This document shows positions 17,270-26,079 of a stretch of 64,000 nucleotides of DNA, piece after piece. The stretch's first letter is position 1, and each line of letters begins with the position of its first letter. The notes beneath the pieces are model-generated. The model saw nothing but the letters and a program-made list of their open reading frames with translations. It did no database searches and had not been told where the DNA came from. Position numbers and translations under genes: made by a program. Source of the DNA: Kocuria rosea subsp. polaris. Lineage in GTDB: Bacteria; Actinomycetota; Actinomycetes; Actinomycetales; Micrococcaceae. Location of the stretch: contig NZ_LQBK01000004.1 in the NCBI RefSeq assembly GCF_001483755.1, positions 83,303 through 147,302 on the forward strand. The letters are read 5' to 3'.

Positions 17270-18612
17270 CCCTCTCTCCCAGCACCGCCTCCTCCGTCCT
17301 GCCCGCGAGCCGGGCCTTCCCCCGGACGCACCCCCGGCCCGCCCGGGGCTGGCTCAACGACCCCAACGGGCTGTGCCGGGTCGACGGCACCTGGCACGTG
17401 TTCTTCCAGTACAACCCCGGCTCCGCCCGGCACGACGCGATCCAGTGGGGACACCTCTCCTCACCGGACCTGGTGACCTGGCAGGAGGAGCCGGTGGCCC
17501 TGCGCCCGCAGCAGCACGGCCCCGACGCGTTCGGCTGCTGGTCCGGGGTGGTCACCGTCGACGACGGGCGCCCGACCGCGGTCTACAGCGGTGTCGAGGC
17601 CGGCGACGACCGGTCCCGGGTGACCCTGGCCACCGGCTCGGAGGACCTGCGGTCCTGGCGGCAGGAGGGCGTCACGGCGGCGGAGATGCCCGCGGACCCC
17701 GGCGTCGTCGCGGTCCGCGACCCGTTCCTCTTCCGCTGGGCGGGGCGGCGGTACGCGCTGCAGGGCGCGGGGCTCGCCGACGGCCGGGCGGCGATCCTGC
17801 TCTACGACGCCGCCGACCTGGAGCACTGGTCCTACCTGGGCGTGTGGCTGACCTCGGACCACCCCGTGCTCAGCGCGGACCTCGACGCTTCGATCTGGGA
17901 GTGCCCCCAGCTCTTCGAGGTGGTCGAGGGCGAGGTGTCCCGCTGGGTGCTGATCGTCTCCCGGTGGATGCGCCAGGAGGACGGGACGGGCCGGCTCCAG
18001 GACGTGCGCTACGTCGTCGGGCACATGGATGAGGACCCCGACAACGACGACGACGGGGGCCGGGTCCGGGGGGCTGCACCCCGCTTCACCCCCGAGGCCT
18101 GTGGCGCCGTGGACACGGGGCCGGCCTTCTACGCGCCCCAGGTGCTGGCGCTGGAGGACCGCACCCTCCTGTGGGGCTGGTCGTGGGAGACGCGCCCGGA
18201 GGAGATCAGCGACGAGGAGGGGTGGGCCGGCCTGCTCACCTGGCCGCGCGAGCTCCGCCTGGACGGCGACGTCCTCGTTGCCGCCCCCGCCGCCGAGTGC
18301 ACGGGGCACCGGGGCCGGCCCCTCGAGCTGACGTCCGCGGACGGGACGATCGAGCTGCCGGACGCCGCCGAGCTCCGCGCCACGGGCCCGGACGCCGCCG
18401 TGCGCCTGCTGCTGCGCGGTCCCGCCGGCGAGCGCGAGGTCTGGTCGGGGCGCGCGGGGACGGTCGTGGTCGACGGCTCCGTGGTGGAGCTCTACGCCCA
18501 GGACGGTCCGTCCCACACCCTCCGGGCCTATCCGCAGGACGGCGAGACCTGGTGCGCGGTGGTCGAGCCGGGCGCGGTCACCGGGTGGGCGCTGGGCCCG
18601 TCGACGCCCTGA
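17266..18612 (+). CDS. Glycoside hydrolase family 32 (beta-fructosidase)
   Basis: 448 residues from ATG 17266. All three GH32 signatures are present: WLNDPNG with nucleophile Asp32, RDP at 151-153, and ECP with acid/base Glu212, followed by a short C-terminal beta-sandwich. The enzyme hydrolyses fructosyl bonds of sucrose, levan or inulin-type sugars. It has no signal peptide, so it works in the cytoplasm on sugar imported by the ABC system. The extended DNDDDGGRVRG loop around residue 263 is an acidic insert not needed for the fold. The last 35 bp overlap the 3' end of the convergent lacI gene. Confidence 0.94.
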   Translation: MTLSPSTASSVLPASRAFPRTHPRPARGWLNDPNGLCRVDGTWHVFFQYNPGSARHDAIQWGHLSSPDLVTWQEEPVALRPQQHGPDAFGCWSGVVTVDDGRPTAVYSGVEAGDDRSRVTLATGSEDLRSWRQEGVTAAEMPADPGVVAVRDPFLFRWAGRRYALQGAGLADGRAAILLYDAADLEHWSYLGVWLTSDHPVLSADLDASIWECPQLFEVVEGEVSRWVLIVSRWMRQEDGTGRLQDVRYVVGHMDEDPDNDDDGGRVRGAAPRFTPEACGAVDTGPAFYAPQVLALEDRTLLWGWSWETRPEEISDEEGWAGLLTWPRELRLDGDVLVAAPAAECTGHRGRPLELTSADGTIELPDAAELRATGPDAAVRLLLRGPAGEREVWSGRAGTVVVDGSVVELYAQDGPSHTLRAYPQDGETWCAVVEPGAVTGWALGPSTP

Positions 18613-19603
18613 CGATCAGCGGGCAGTCGATGCGCTCCACGGCGGGCGGGACCTCGAGGCCTTGGAGCTGCTCCAGGAGCAGCTCCACGGCGCGGGCCCC
18701 GATCCGCTGGTGCGGCAGGGCGACGGTCGTCAGCGCGGGGACGAGCTGATCGGCCACGCTCTGCTGGTCGTCGACCCCCACGAGGGAGAGGTCCTCCGGG
18801 ACCCGCAGGCCCGACGCCGCCGCGCAGAGCAGCACGCCGGTGGCGGTGCGGTCGTTGGAGGCCAGGATCGCCGTCGGCGGCCCGGGGCGGGCGAGCAGGT
18901 GCTGGGCCGCCCGGTAGCCGTCCTGGATCTCCCAGCCGGTCGGCTCGACCGTGAGCCGCAGGCCGTCCCGGCCGAACTCCTCGCAGGCCGCCTCGAAACC
19001 TTGACGGCGCAGCGGCGTGGCCGGCGAGTCGGACGTGCCGGTCAGCAGCGCGATCCGGCGGTGCCCGAGGCCGAGCACGTGCTCCGTGGCGCGGCGCATC
19101 CCGGTGACCTCGTCCGGGATCACCGCGGGAAGGCGCTCCTGCGGGTCGTAGCAGTTGGCGAGCACCGCGGGGCGGTGCAGCAGCGGCTCGGGCGGGTCCA
19201 GCTCCACGAGACCGCCCGTGGCGTAGACCAGCCCGTCGACGTGCCGGTGGATCAGGGCCTCGGCGAGCTCGAGGTCGCGTCCGGGCACGCCCTCCGTGTC
19301 GGCCACGGTGAGCACGTAGCCCGCCGGGCGGGCGACCGAGCCGGCGCCGCTGATGATCCGGCCGGCGAAGGGGCTGGTCACGATCTCGTCGGTGATGACG
19401 CCGATGGTGCTGGTGCGCTGGCTCTGCAGGGCGACCGCCACCGCGTTCGGCACGTAGCCCAGCCGCTGCACGGCATCCCGAATCCGCTGCTGGGCCGTCG
19501 GCGACACGTTGCCGTCGGCGTTGTTGTTGAGCACCATCGACACCGCGCTCCGGGAGACCCCGGCCTCGCGCGCGACGTCGGCGGCAGTGGGGTTGCGGGC
19601 CAT
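18578..19603 (-). CDS. LacI family repressor of the fructan locus
   Basis: 341 residues from ATG 19603 behind GGAGGAAC. The helix-turn-helix TAADVAREAGVSRSAVSMVLNN is at residues 5-26 and the hinge helix NAVAVALQSQRTSTIGVI follows, then a periplasmic-binding-protein-like effector domain (SLVGVDDQ near residue 275). It probably binds a fructose-containing sugar and represses the operon starting at 13994 through the double operator at 13939-13970. It converges on and overlaps the GH32 gene by 35 bp, so antisense overlap of the two transcripts is possible. Confidence 0.93.
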   Translation of the reverse strand: MARNPTAADVAREAGVSRSAVSMVLNNNADGNVSPTAQQRIRDAVQRLGYVPNAVAVALQSQRTSTIGVITDEIVTSPFAGRIISGAGSVARPAGYVLTVADTEGVPGRDLELAEALIHRHVDGLVYATGGLVELDPPEPLLHRPAVLANCYDPQERLPAVIPDEVTGMRRATEHVLGLGHRRIALLTGTSDSPATPLRRQGFEAACEEFGRDGLRLTVEPTGWEIQDGYRAAQHLLARPGPPTAILASNDRTATGVLLCAAASGLRVPEDLSLVGVDDQQSVADQLVPALTTVALPHQRIGARAVELLLEQLQGLEVPPAVERIDCPLIVRASTGPAPTR

Positions 19604-19673
19604 GTTCCTCCGGCAGTAGCACCGGTCTCGAACCGGGTCGGTGTGCGGCCCTCAGTCTATCGGGGACGGCCCG

Positions 19674-19719
19674 CCCGGCGCCGGGGAAACCGCCGTGGTG
19701 CGGTCTCCCCGGCGCCGGG
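19674..19719 (-). terminator. Terminator of the HAAAP permease gene
   Basis: A 14-bp perfect outer stem (19674-19687 with 19706-19719) and an inner ACCGC/GCGGT stem, 12 bp after the permease stop on the minus strand. Confidence 0.75.
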
Positions 19720-19731
19720 GGCGCAGCGGAC

Positions 19732-21069
19732 TCAGCGGACCAGGGCGAAGAGGATGCCGCTGATCGCCACGAGCCCGGCGACGGTCACGAACACGTTGGA
19801 CAGCTGCCCCCGGTAGGGCGCCAGGGCGGGGATCCGGCGCACGGCGTACATCGGCATGAGGTACAGGATCACGGCGATGACGGGCCCGGCCAGGGACTCG
19901 ATCAGGGACAGGATGCTCGGGTTGAGCACCGCGGCCGCCCACGTGGTGAGGAAGATGAACACCGCGATCCCGCGGCGCAGCGTCCGCTCCTGCGGCTGAC
20001 GGGCCTGCGCGGGCAGCATGCTGCGCACGATGCCCGCCGCGCCCTCGGCGGCGCCCAGGTAGTGGCCGAAGAACGAGGAGACGATGGCCACGATCGCCAC
20101 GGCCGGGCCGAGGTAGCCGATCCAGGGGCTGTCCTGCACGTTGGCCAGGTGGGAGAGCACCGGCAGGTTGGCGTCGCGGGCCTCCTGCAGCCCGGTGGTG
20201 CCCAGGGACAGCACGCAGGACCAGACGAACGCCATGGTGAACAGCACCAGCAGCACCGTGGTGCGGCGCAGCACCCGGGACGCGGCCTCCGGCGCGCGCA
20301 CCCCGTGCTCGCGCTGCATGGCCAGGGAGAACTGCGAGATGGCCGGGGAGTGGTTGAACGCGAACACCATCACCGGGATGATCAGCCAGACCGACAGCGT
20401 GAGCTCGCCGGCGGACGGCACCACGGCGAGGTCGCCCAGCTGCCAGGTCGGCACGAGGTAGACCGTCACGCCCAGCAGGGCGAGGATCAGCGGGTAGACG
20501 AGCCACCGGGTCACGGCGAGCATGAGGCGCTGGCCGGCGACCATGACCAGCATCATCAGGGCGATGAGCACCCCGGAGAGCAGCACGCGGGGCACCGGGG
20601 GCAGGCCCAGCTGGTTGACCAGCAGGCTGTCGACCGTGTTGGTGATGCCCACCCCGTAGATCAGCACGATGGGGTAGATCGCGAGGAAGTACAGGACGGT
20701 GATGACCCGCCCGGCGCCCTCCCCGAAGTAGTCGCGGGCCACGACCGTGATGTCCTCGCCCTGCTTCGGGGAGGCGCACACGAAGCGGGCGAGCGCCCGG
20801 TGGGAGAGGTAGGTCATCGGGCCGATGAGGACCGTGACGACGAGCAGCGGCCACAGGCCGCCGGCGCCCGCGTTGATCGGCAGGAAGAGGATGCCCGCGC
20901 CGATGGCGGTGCCGAACAGGCCGAGCATCCAGCCGGTGTCGACCGCGGAGGGCCGACTCCGGGGCGCAGCGGGCGCGGCCGGGCGGTCCTGGGCAGGGGT
21001 CGTGGTCGTCGGGGAGAGGGCGGTTTCTGCATCGGCGGAGATCGTCCGCGGGGCAGGGGAGCGCGACAT
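19732..21069 (-). CDS. HAAAP family amino-acid permease (serine/threonine type)
   Basis: 445 residues from ATG 21069. After a Ser/Thr/Pro/Ala-rich cytoplasmic head (about 1-40) come eleven hydrophobic segments. GWMLGLFGTAIGAGILFLPINAG (about 46-68) is the first-helix signature of the SdaC/TdcC hydroxy and aromatic amino-acid permeases; MVFAFNHSPAISQFSLAMQ and the late NPSILSLIESLAGPVIAVILYLMPMYA also fit. It imports serine, threonine or an aromatic amino acid with protons or sodium. No linked deaminase is seen, so the substrate is not fixed by context. Confidence 0.9.
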   Translation of the reverse strand: MSRSPAPRTISADAETALSPTTTTPAQDRPAAPAAPRSRPSAVDTGWMLGLFGTAIGAGILFLPINAGAGGLWPLLVVTVLIGPMTYLSHRALARFVCASPKQGEDITVVARDYFGEGAGRVITVLYFLAIYPIVLIYGVGITNTVDSLLVNQLGLPPVPRVLLSGVLIALMMLVMVAGQRLMLAVTRWLVYPLILALLGVTVYLVPTWQLGDLAVVPSAGELTLSVWLIIPVMVFAFNHSPAISQFSLAMQREHGVRAPEAASRVLRRTTVLLVLFTMAFVWSCVLSLGTTGLQEARDANLPVLSHLANVQDSPWIGYLGPAVAIVAIVSSFFGHYLGAAEGAAGIVRSMLPAQARQPQERTLRRGIAVFIFLTTWAAAVLNPSILSLIESLAGPVIAVILYLMPMYAVRRIPALAPYRGQLSNVFVTVAGLVAISGILFALVR

Positions 21070-21217
21070 GGTGGTCCTCGCTGGATGTGCACAGTGGGGT
21101 GGACCACAGGGACGATACCAGCCGGACAGGGCCGCTCCGGGCCTGCGGCGACCGCCCGGAGCGCGACACGGGCGCCGGGTGCCGCCCGTGGACGGCCGCC
21201 GTGCCTACGGTGAGCGC

Positions 21218-21430
21218 ATGAGCGATCGTGAAGCACCCGGCAACGAGCTGTTCGTCCTGGGCATCGCCCTCGGCCCGGCGTTCGGCGTCCTCCTCGGCGT
21301 GCTGATCGGCAACGTCGGTCTGGGCGTGGCCGTCGGCGTGCCCGCCGGACTGATCCTCGGGCTCATCGGCCAAGCCGTGGTGCAGAACCGCCGCCGGGAC
21401 GACGACGGGGAGCCCGTTCCGCCCGAGTGA
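21218..21430 (+). CDS. Small glycine-rich membrane protein
   Basis: 70 residues from ATG 21218. Two hydrophobic stretches with small-residue spacing (LFVLGIALGPAFGVLLGVLIG and VGLGVAVGVPAGLILGLIG) are followed by a charged tail NRRRDDDGEPVPPE. A TACGGTGAG element directly upstream could be a -10. Actinobacteria carry many such short hypothetical membrane proteins; no function is known. It is divergent from the HAAAP permease with 148 bp between starts and convergent with the next small gene. Confidence 0.65.
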   Translation: MSDREAPGNELFVLGIALGPAFGVLLGVLIGNVGLGVAVGVPAGLILGLIGQAVVQNRRRDDDGEPVPPE

Positions 21431-21457
21431 CGCACCGGGGGCTGCCGCCCCGGGGAA

Positions 21458-21655
21458 TCAGTGCTGCCGCAGGGTGCGTCCCACGATCCCGGTGGAGACC
21501 GCGAAGTACGCGGCGGCCGCGAAGAGCAGCGTGGCCCACCCGTAGGCCTGGGAGCCCAGGGCCAGGACGGCGCCGTTGGCGACGAACAGCATGACGGCCG
21601 CGACCGTCAGCCACTGTGCCACCTGATTTCCGCGGACCTCTCGTACCCCTGCCAC
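21458..21655 (-). CDS. Small two-helix membrane protein
   Basis: 65 residues from GTG 21655, chosen because GGAGGGAAAGACA precedes it; an ATG 14 codons upstream (21697) has no such site. Two membrane helices (VAQWLTVAAVMLFVANGAVLAL and YGWATLLFAAAAYFAVSTGI) and a short basic end. Unknown function. Confidence 0.6.
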   Translation of the reverse strand: MAGVREVRGNQVAQWLTVAAVMLFVANGAVLALGSQAYGWATLLFAAAAYFAVSTGIVGRTLRQH

Positions 21656-21855
21656 TGTCTTTCCCTCCGTCGTTGCTCCACCGGCCTGCTGCTGCAACCG
21701 GGTGAGCCCAAGTTAGGTGCCGGGCGGGGCATATGTCTGGGTACTTAAGTCCAGACCTCCACGCCGCCGCGGAAACATCGCACCTGGTCAGGAGCGGGAA
21801 CCGAACATGACGAAAGATGGCGCCGCCGGCACCCGGCCGAACGTCCCGGAACGGG

Positions 21856-21892
21856 CCGGGGCGGGGACGTGGTGTCCACGTCCCCGCCCCGG
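21856..21892 (-). terminator. Strong terminator hairpin
   Basis: A 17-bp perfect stem (21856-21872 with 21876-21892) with the loop TGT, 15 bp past the stop of the minus-strand gene at 21908. Confidence 0.85.
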
Positions 21893-21907
21893 CTCGCGAG
21901 GTCCCGG

Positions 21908-22756
21908 TCACGGTGCCGCCGGAACCGCCCCGGCGTCGGCGCCGGTCACGCCCGGCTCCGCGGCCGCGCCGGCGCCCGCCTCACCGGTGCCGGTCTGGCC
22001 GCTGTCCAGCTGCTGGCCGCCCGTGGCCGGGAGCTCCTCGCCGGACGTGCTGCCGTCCCCGGTCACCGCTCCTGCCGTGGGGGCCACCTCACCGGGCGCG
22101 ACCTCACCGGGGGCCGCGGGGGTCTCCGCGGTCGGGGCGGTGCCCTCCGCGGGGGCGACCTCGCCGGTGCCCGCAGCCGGGTCCTCGGCCGGGGCCGGGG
22201 TGGCGGCGCTGCGCACGGCGATCGACTCGCTGCCGGTCACGGAGCGCTGGATCGTGCCCGTGCCGCCGGACAGCTCCGTGCCGGTGAGCGCCTGGACGCC
22301 GAAGACGGCCGCGACCGCCAGGCCGAGGATCACGCCGGTGCTGACCAGCAGCGGCTTGAGGCGGGGGCGCAGGGCGCTCCAGCGGCTGCCGCCGGTCACC
22401 GCGGTGCTGCCGTCCGAGCCGGAGGCGTCCAGGCCCGGGCGGGCGAGCACGCGCTGGGCCACGGTGGTCTTCACCTTCTTCAGCCCGTGCCGGCTCCTCT
22501 CGAGGGAGGTGGAGTAGACGACCACGGCGATGCCGGAGACGATGCTGGTCAGTGCCGCGCCGAGCACGGTGCCGACCACGCTGAGGTGGCCGCCGATCAC
22601 GGACATGGTCGCGGCGGTGGCGGCGCCGGCGAGCAGGCCCGGGATGTTCAGGGCCGGGCTCTTCTTCTCGGGCTGCTCCTCGGCCTCGGCCGGGACCGGG
22701 GCCTGGGTCTGGTCGTCGGGCGCGGGCGCCTCGGTGCGTGGTCTTTCCAGAGTCAT
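21908..22756 (-). CDS. Membrane protein with repetitive acidic extracytoplasmic tail
   Basis: 282 residues from ATG 22756. An acidic head is followed by two close hydrophobic stretches (about 38-80), a basic cytoplasmic loop, one further helix (VSTGVILGLAVAAVFGVQAL, about 135-155) and a long Pro/Ala/Glu/Gly/Thr tail with repeated GEVAP units. The part up to the third helix recalls hypothetical actinobacterial proteins of the same layout, with no known role. The tail contains ELPATGG, but no hydrophobic helix or basic end follows, so it is not a sortase signal. Confidence 0.75.
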   Translation of the reverse strand: MTLERPRTEAPAPDDQTQAPVPAEAEEQPEKKSPALNIPGLLAGAATAATMSVIGGHLSVVGTVLGAALTSIVSGIAVVVYSTSLERSRHGLKKVKTTVAQRVLARPGLDASGSDGSTAVTGGSRWSALRPRLKPLLVSTGVILGLAVAAVFGVQALTGTELSGGTGTIQRSVTGSESIAVRSAATPAPAEDPAAGTGEVAPAEGTAPTAETPAAPGEVAPGEVAPTAGAVTGDGSTSGEELPATGGQQLDSGQTGTGEAGAGAAAEPGVTGADAGAVPAAP

Positions 22757-22952
22757 GCTGTCCTGCTTCGTTTGCGGGGAAGGGGGTGCTGTTCCCCGCG
22801 ACGCTGCTCGGGCCAGCCTTCCCCATTATCCGGACGGACCGGGCAATGCCCAGGCCGAGTGGGCACTCTCACACCCGGCGGTCCCGCTCCGGCGCAGTGT
22901 GACGTCGGGGGACCCGGCCACCGCCCGGCCGGCGGCGAGCGGGAGATCCCGC

Positions 22953-23543
22953 TCAGCGCAACGGCAGCCGCATGAGGACGCGCGGGAACGTGTTGAGCGT
23001 CGAGGCGGTGTCGGCGGCCTTGCTGAAGCCGGCGCGCTCGAACATGGCGCGCGTGCCGACATAGGCCATGGTGGTGTCGACCTTCCGGTCCCCGTTGTTC
23101 ACCGGGTACCCCTCGACGGCCGGCGCGCCGTGGCCGCGGGCGTGCTCCACGGCGCCCTCGAGCAGGGCCTGGGCCACACCCCGGCCCCGGTGGCCGCCGC
23201 GCACCCGGAAGCACCACACGGCCCAGACCGGGAGATCGTCGACGTGCGGGATGGTCCTGCCGTGCGTGAAGGCGTGCAGCTCGGCCCGCGGGGCGACACC
23301 GCACCAGCCGACCACCGTGTCGTCGTCGTAGGCGAGGACGCCCGGCGGGATCGGCCGGGCGCAGAGCTCCCGCACCACCCGGGGGCGCTCCCGGGCGGCC
23401 AGGGCGCGGTTCTCCTTCGACGGGAGCCGGTAGGTGAGGCACCAGCAGACCGCCGAGTCGGGGTTCCGCGGACCCAGGACGGCGGCGACGTCGTCGAACC
23501 GCTCGCTCGTCGCCGGTCGGATCGTGAACGGGGTGGACGTCAT
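22953..23543 (-). CDS. GNAT family N-acetyltransferase
   Basis: 196 residues from ATG 23543 behind GAGGAACGACC. The acetyl-CoA loop is RVRGGHRGRGVAQALLEGAVEHA (about 115-137), the standard GNAT motif A with (R/Q)xxGx(G/A). The upstream PDSAVCWCLTYRLP and the long middle segment are typical of a subgroup of stand-alone GNAT proteins in actinobacteria. Acceptor unknown. Divergent from the NmrA-like gene with 157 bp between. Confidence 0.85.
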   Translation of the reverse strand: MTSTPFTIRPATSERFDDVAAVLGPRNPDSAVCWCLTYRLPSKENRALAARERPRVVRELCARPIPPGVLAYDDDTVVGWCGVAPRAELHAFTHGRTIPHVDDLPVWAVWCFRVRGGHRGRGVAQALLEGAVEHARGHGAPAVEGYPVNNGDRKVDTTMAYVGTRAMFERAGFSKAADTASTLNTFPRVLMRLPLR

Positions 23544-23700
23544 GGTCGTTCCTCGGTGCGAGATGGGGCCGACTGGGACTCTCAGCCTAGGAAGAACCGG
23601 GTGCACGGACCACCCCGGGGACGGCGCCGGCGTGACGCGGCGCGGCGGCAGCCGTAGCGTGGTGGGTGCACGGACTGCTCGAGACGGAGGAGGTCCCGTC

Positions 23701-24573
23701 GTGAAGATCGTGGTCACCACACCCACAGGGCACGTCGGCTCCCGGGTCGTGCGGCTGCTGGTGCAAGCCGGGCTGCGGCCCACGGTCCTGGTGCGCAGAG
23801 CGTCCCGGCTGGACCCGGCCCTGCGGTCCCGCTGCGAGGTGGTCGAGGGTGACCAGGGGGACCTCGCCACCGTGCGCCGGGCGACGGCCGGCGCCGACGC
23901 CCTGTACTGGGTGGACCCGCCCACCGGCGAGGGCGACCCCGTGGCCGGCTACGCCCGGATGGGCGAGGTCGCCGCCGCCGCGGTGAGCGAGGACGCCGTG
24001 CCGCGGGTGGTCTTCCAGAGCAGCGTCGGGGCCGAGGCCCGCGGCGGCTTCGGGGAGATCGACGGTCTCGCCCGCACGGAGGAGCTGCTCGATGCCACGG
24101 GCGCGCACGTCACCCACCTGCGCTGCGGGTACTTCTTCACCAATCTGCTGCTGGACCTCGAGTCGGTGCGCTCAGGGGTGCTGAGCACCACCCTGCCGGT
24201 CGACCACCGGATGCCCTGGGTGGACCCGCGGGACATCGGGGACGTCGCCGCCGTCCGGCTGCTGTCCGGCGACTGGACCGGCCGGCACACGCAGGGGGTG
24301 CACGGCCCCGAGGACCTCTCCTTCGCCGAGGTCGCTCGGATCGTCGGGGAGGCGCTCGGACGCCCGGTCACCGCCGTGCAGGTGGCCGAGGACGAGGTCG
24401 CCGCGGCCCTGCGCGCGGCCGGCTTCACCGACGCGCAGGTCGAGGGGGTGCTGGGGATGTCCCGGGGACAGCGGGGCTTCACGCCGGAGGACCCGCGGGG
24501 GCCGGCCACCACGACGCCCACGCCGCTGGGCGCCTGGGCCCACGCCGTGCTCCGGCCCGCGCTCGCGGCCTGA
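23701..24573 (+). CDS. NmrA-like NAD(P)-binding protein
   Basis: 290 residues from GTG 23701 behind GACGGAGGAGGTCCC. The Rossmann opening KIVVTTPTGHVGSRVVRLLVQAG has the GxxGxxG-like TGHVG turn, and the rest follows the atypical SDR / NmrA pattern (VVFQSSVGAE, MPWVDPRDIGDVAA, then a helical C-terminal part). Such proteins are redox sensors or quinone/ketone reductases. A TAGCGT -10-like element lies at about 23655. The TetR gene follows 90 bp downstream on the same strand and may control it. Confidence 0.85.
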   Translation: MKIVVTTPTGHVGSRVVRLLVQAGLRPTVLVRRASRLDPALRSRCEVVEGDQGDLATVRRATAGADALYWVDPPTGEGDPVAGYARMGEVAAAAVSEDAVPRVVFQSSVGAEARGGFGEIDGLARTEELLDATGAHVTHLRCGYFFTNLLLDLESVRSGVLSTTLPVDHRMPWVDPRDIGDVAAVRLLSGDWTGRHTQGVHGPEDLSFAEVARIVGEALGRPVTAVQVAEDEVAAALRAAGFTDAQVEGVLGMSRGQRGFTPEDPRGPATTTPTPLGAWAHAVLRPALAA

Positions 24574-24658
24574 GCCGGTCCTCGGTCCCGCGCTTCCCGG
24601 GCGTTGCCGGATCGAGACCGACGGGCCCTGGCGTCCTCTGACCGTGCGTACGAGAATT

Positions 24659-24672
24659 TGACCATGCGGTCA
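24659..24672. promoter_or_regulatory. Palindrome over the tetR start codon
   Basis: TGACCATGCGGTCA: perfect 5-bp arms around ATGC, with the ATG start codon inside. A partial copy, TGACCGTGCG, lies 20 bp upstream at 24639. This is a plausible autoregulatory site for the TetR protein, which would occlude both promoter and start. Confidence 0.5.
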
Positions 24673-25293
24673 GAACGGGGGGCGGGCGCGGCGGAGGCCG
24701 GACCGGGAACGTTCACGGAGCGGGCCCGCCGGGAGCAGATCCTGGCATGCGCGGTCGAGGCGATCGCGGAGCTGGGCTTCGGCCGGGCCTCTCTCGCGGA
24801 GATCGCCCGCCGGGCGGGGGTCAGCAAGGGCGTGGTGTCCTACTACTTCCCCGGCAAGAAGAGCCTGCTGGAGCAGGTCGTGGCCGACGTCTACGCCCGG
24901 GCCGGAGCCGCCGTCGCCGCGGCGACGGCCGGCCGCACCGGGGCCGCGGCCCTGCGGAGCTATCTCGAGGCCAACCTCGGCTTCCTCGCCGCCCACCCCG
25001 CGGGCATCCGCGCGGTGACCGAGATCGTGCTGAACCTGCGCGGACCCGACGGCGCGCCACGCTTTGCCCCGACGGGGGAGGACCCCGTGCTGGGGCATCT
25101 GGAGCAGATGCTGCGGGACGGCCAACAGGCCGGGGAGTTCCGCGACTTCGACCCCCGCAGCATGGCCGTGCTGCTGCGCGGGGCGATCGACACGGCCTCC
25201 GGCCGACTGGTCACCGATCCGGGGTTCGACCTCGCCGCCTACACCCACGAGCTCGTGACCACGGCCGAGCTCGCCACCCGCGGAGCGCCCTGA
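24664..25293 (+). CDS. TetR family transcriptional regulator
   Basis: 209 residues from ATG 24664; no clear ribosome binding site precedes it, so the message may be leaderless or nearly so. The N-terminal helix-turn-helix is ASLAEIARRAGVSKGVVSYYFPGKKSLLEQV (about residues 43-73). The helical ligand domain has the shape of the BetI/AcrR-like group. Two membrane-protein and NmrA-like neighbours are candidate targets. The palindrome at 24659-24672 overlaps the start codon. Confidence 0.9.
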   Translation: MRSERGAGAAEAGPGTFTERARREQILACAVEAIAELGFGRASLAEIARRAGVSKGVVSYYFPGKKSLLEQVVADVYARAGAAVAAATAGRTGAAALRSYLEANLGFLAAHPAGIRAVTEIVLNLRGPDGAPRFAPTGEDPVLGHLEQMLRDGQQAGEFRDFDPRSMAVLLRGAIDTASGRLVTDPGFDLAAYTHELVTTAELATRGAP

Positions 25294-25335
25294 GCGCACC
25301 GTGGTCGAGGAGGACGCCATGAGCAGGAGGACCCC

Positions 25336-26058
25336 ATGAGCACGGCACGAGCTGCCCGTCCCCGCGGCGGACCGGACGCCGGCGCCGACGGGACCACGCA
25401 CGGGCGCGGCAGCGCGGCCGGATGGCTGGGCGTGGACCTGGTCCTGCCGTTCGTCCTCTACTACGGCTCCCGCCTCGCCGGGGCCGATGCGTGGACGGCG
25501 CTGATGCTCGGGGCGGTCGGTCCCCTGGCGCGGGTGGTGGTCACGGCCGTGCGCGCCCGGCGGCTGGAGCGGCTGGGCCTGTTCACGCTCACCGTGCTGG
25601 GAGCGGGCACCGTCGTCGGGCTCCTGAGCCCTGATCCGCGGTTGCTGCTCGTCCGGGAGAGCTGGCTGACGGCCCTGGTGGGCGCGTGGATCCTCGCCTC
25701 CCTGCTGGGGGAGAAGCCGGTGCTCTACGAGGCGACGAGGCGCCTGATGCCCGCGGCCGCCGCCGAGGGGTGGCGCCGGGACTGGGAGACCCGCCCGGCC
25801 TTCCGCCGGGTGCTGCGCCGGATGACGGCCGCCTTCGGAGCGGCGTTCCTGCTCGACGCCGCGGCCCGCGTGCTGATGGCCTACACGCTGCCCGTCGACG
25901 TCGTGCCCGCGGCCGGCACGGGGCTGCTCGTGCTGCTCCTGGTCGTCGTCGTGCAGACCGGCAAGGCCTGGGGCCGGCGCCACCTGGGACCCGGCACGGA
26001 AAGCGCGGCCGGCGGACCGGGAGGTCCTCCGGGAACGGCCGCGGGCACGGGGTCCTGA
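25336..26058 (+). CDS. VC0807-like membrane protein
   Basis: 240 residues from ATG 25336 behind GGAGGACCCC. Five to six hydrophobic segments, beginning with LGVDLVLPFVLYYGSRLAGA and including a conserved charged pair in VRESWLTALVGAWILASLLGEKPVLYEATRRLMP; this layout matches VC0807/DUF3159-like hypothetical membrane proteins often found beside TetR regulators. It begins 42 bp after the tetR stop and is probably cotranscribed and controlled by it. Function unknown. Confidence 0.75.
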   Translation: MSTARAARPRGGPDAGADGTTHGRGSAAGWLGVDLVLPFVLYYGSRLAGADAWTALMLGAVGPLARVVVTAVRARRLERLGLFTLTVLGAGTVVGLLSPDPRLLLVRESWLTALVGAWILASLLGEKPVLYEATRRLMPAAAAEGWRRDWETRPAFRRVLRRMTAAFGAAFLLDAAARVLMAYTLPVDVVPAAGTGLLVLLLVVVVQTGKAWGRRHLGPGTESAAGGPGGPPGTAAGTGS

Positions 26059-26079
26059 CCGGGGAGCCCGCCGCCCGGG

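Noticed and set aside
19620-19645. Possible tRNA T-arm (GGTTCGAGACC on the minus strand)
   Set aside because: No acceptor, D or anticodon stem can be formed around it; it lies in the lacI leader.
22000-22030. LPATG sortase motif in the membrane protein at 21908-22756
   Set aside because: No hydrophobic helix or basic tail follows, so it cannot be a working sorting signal.
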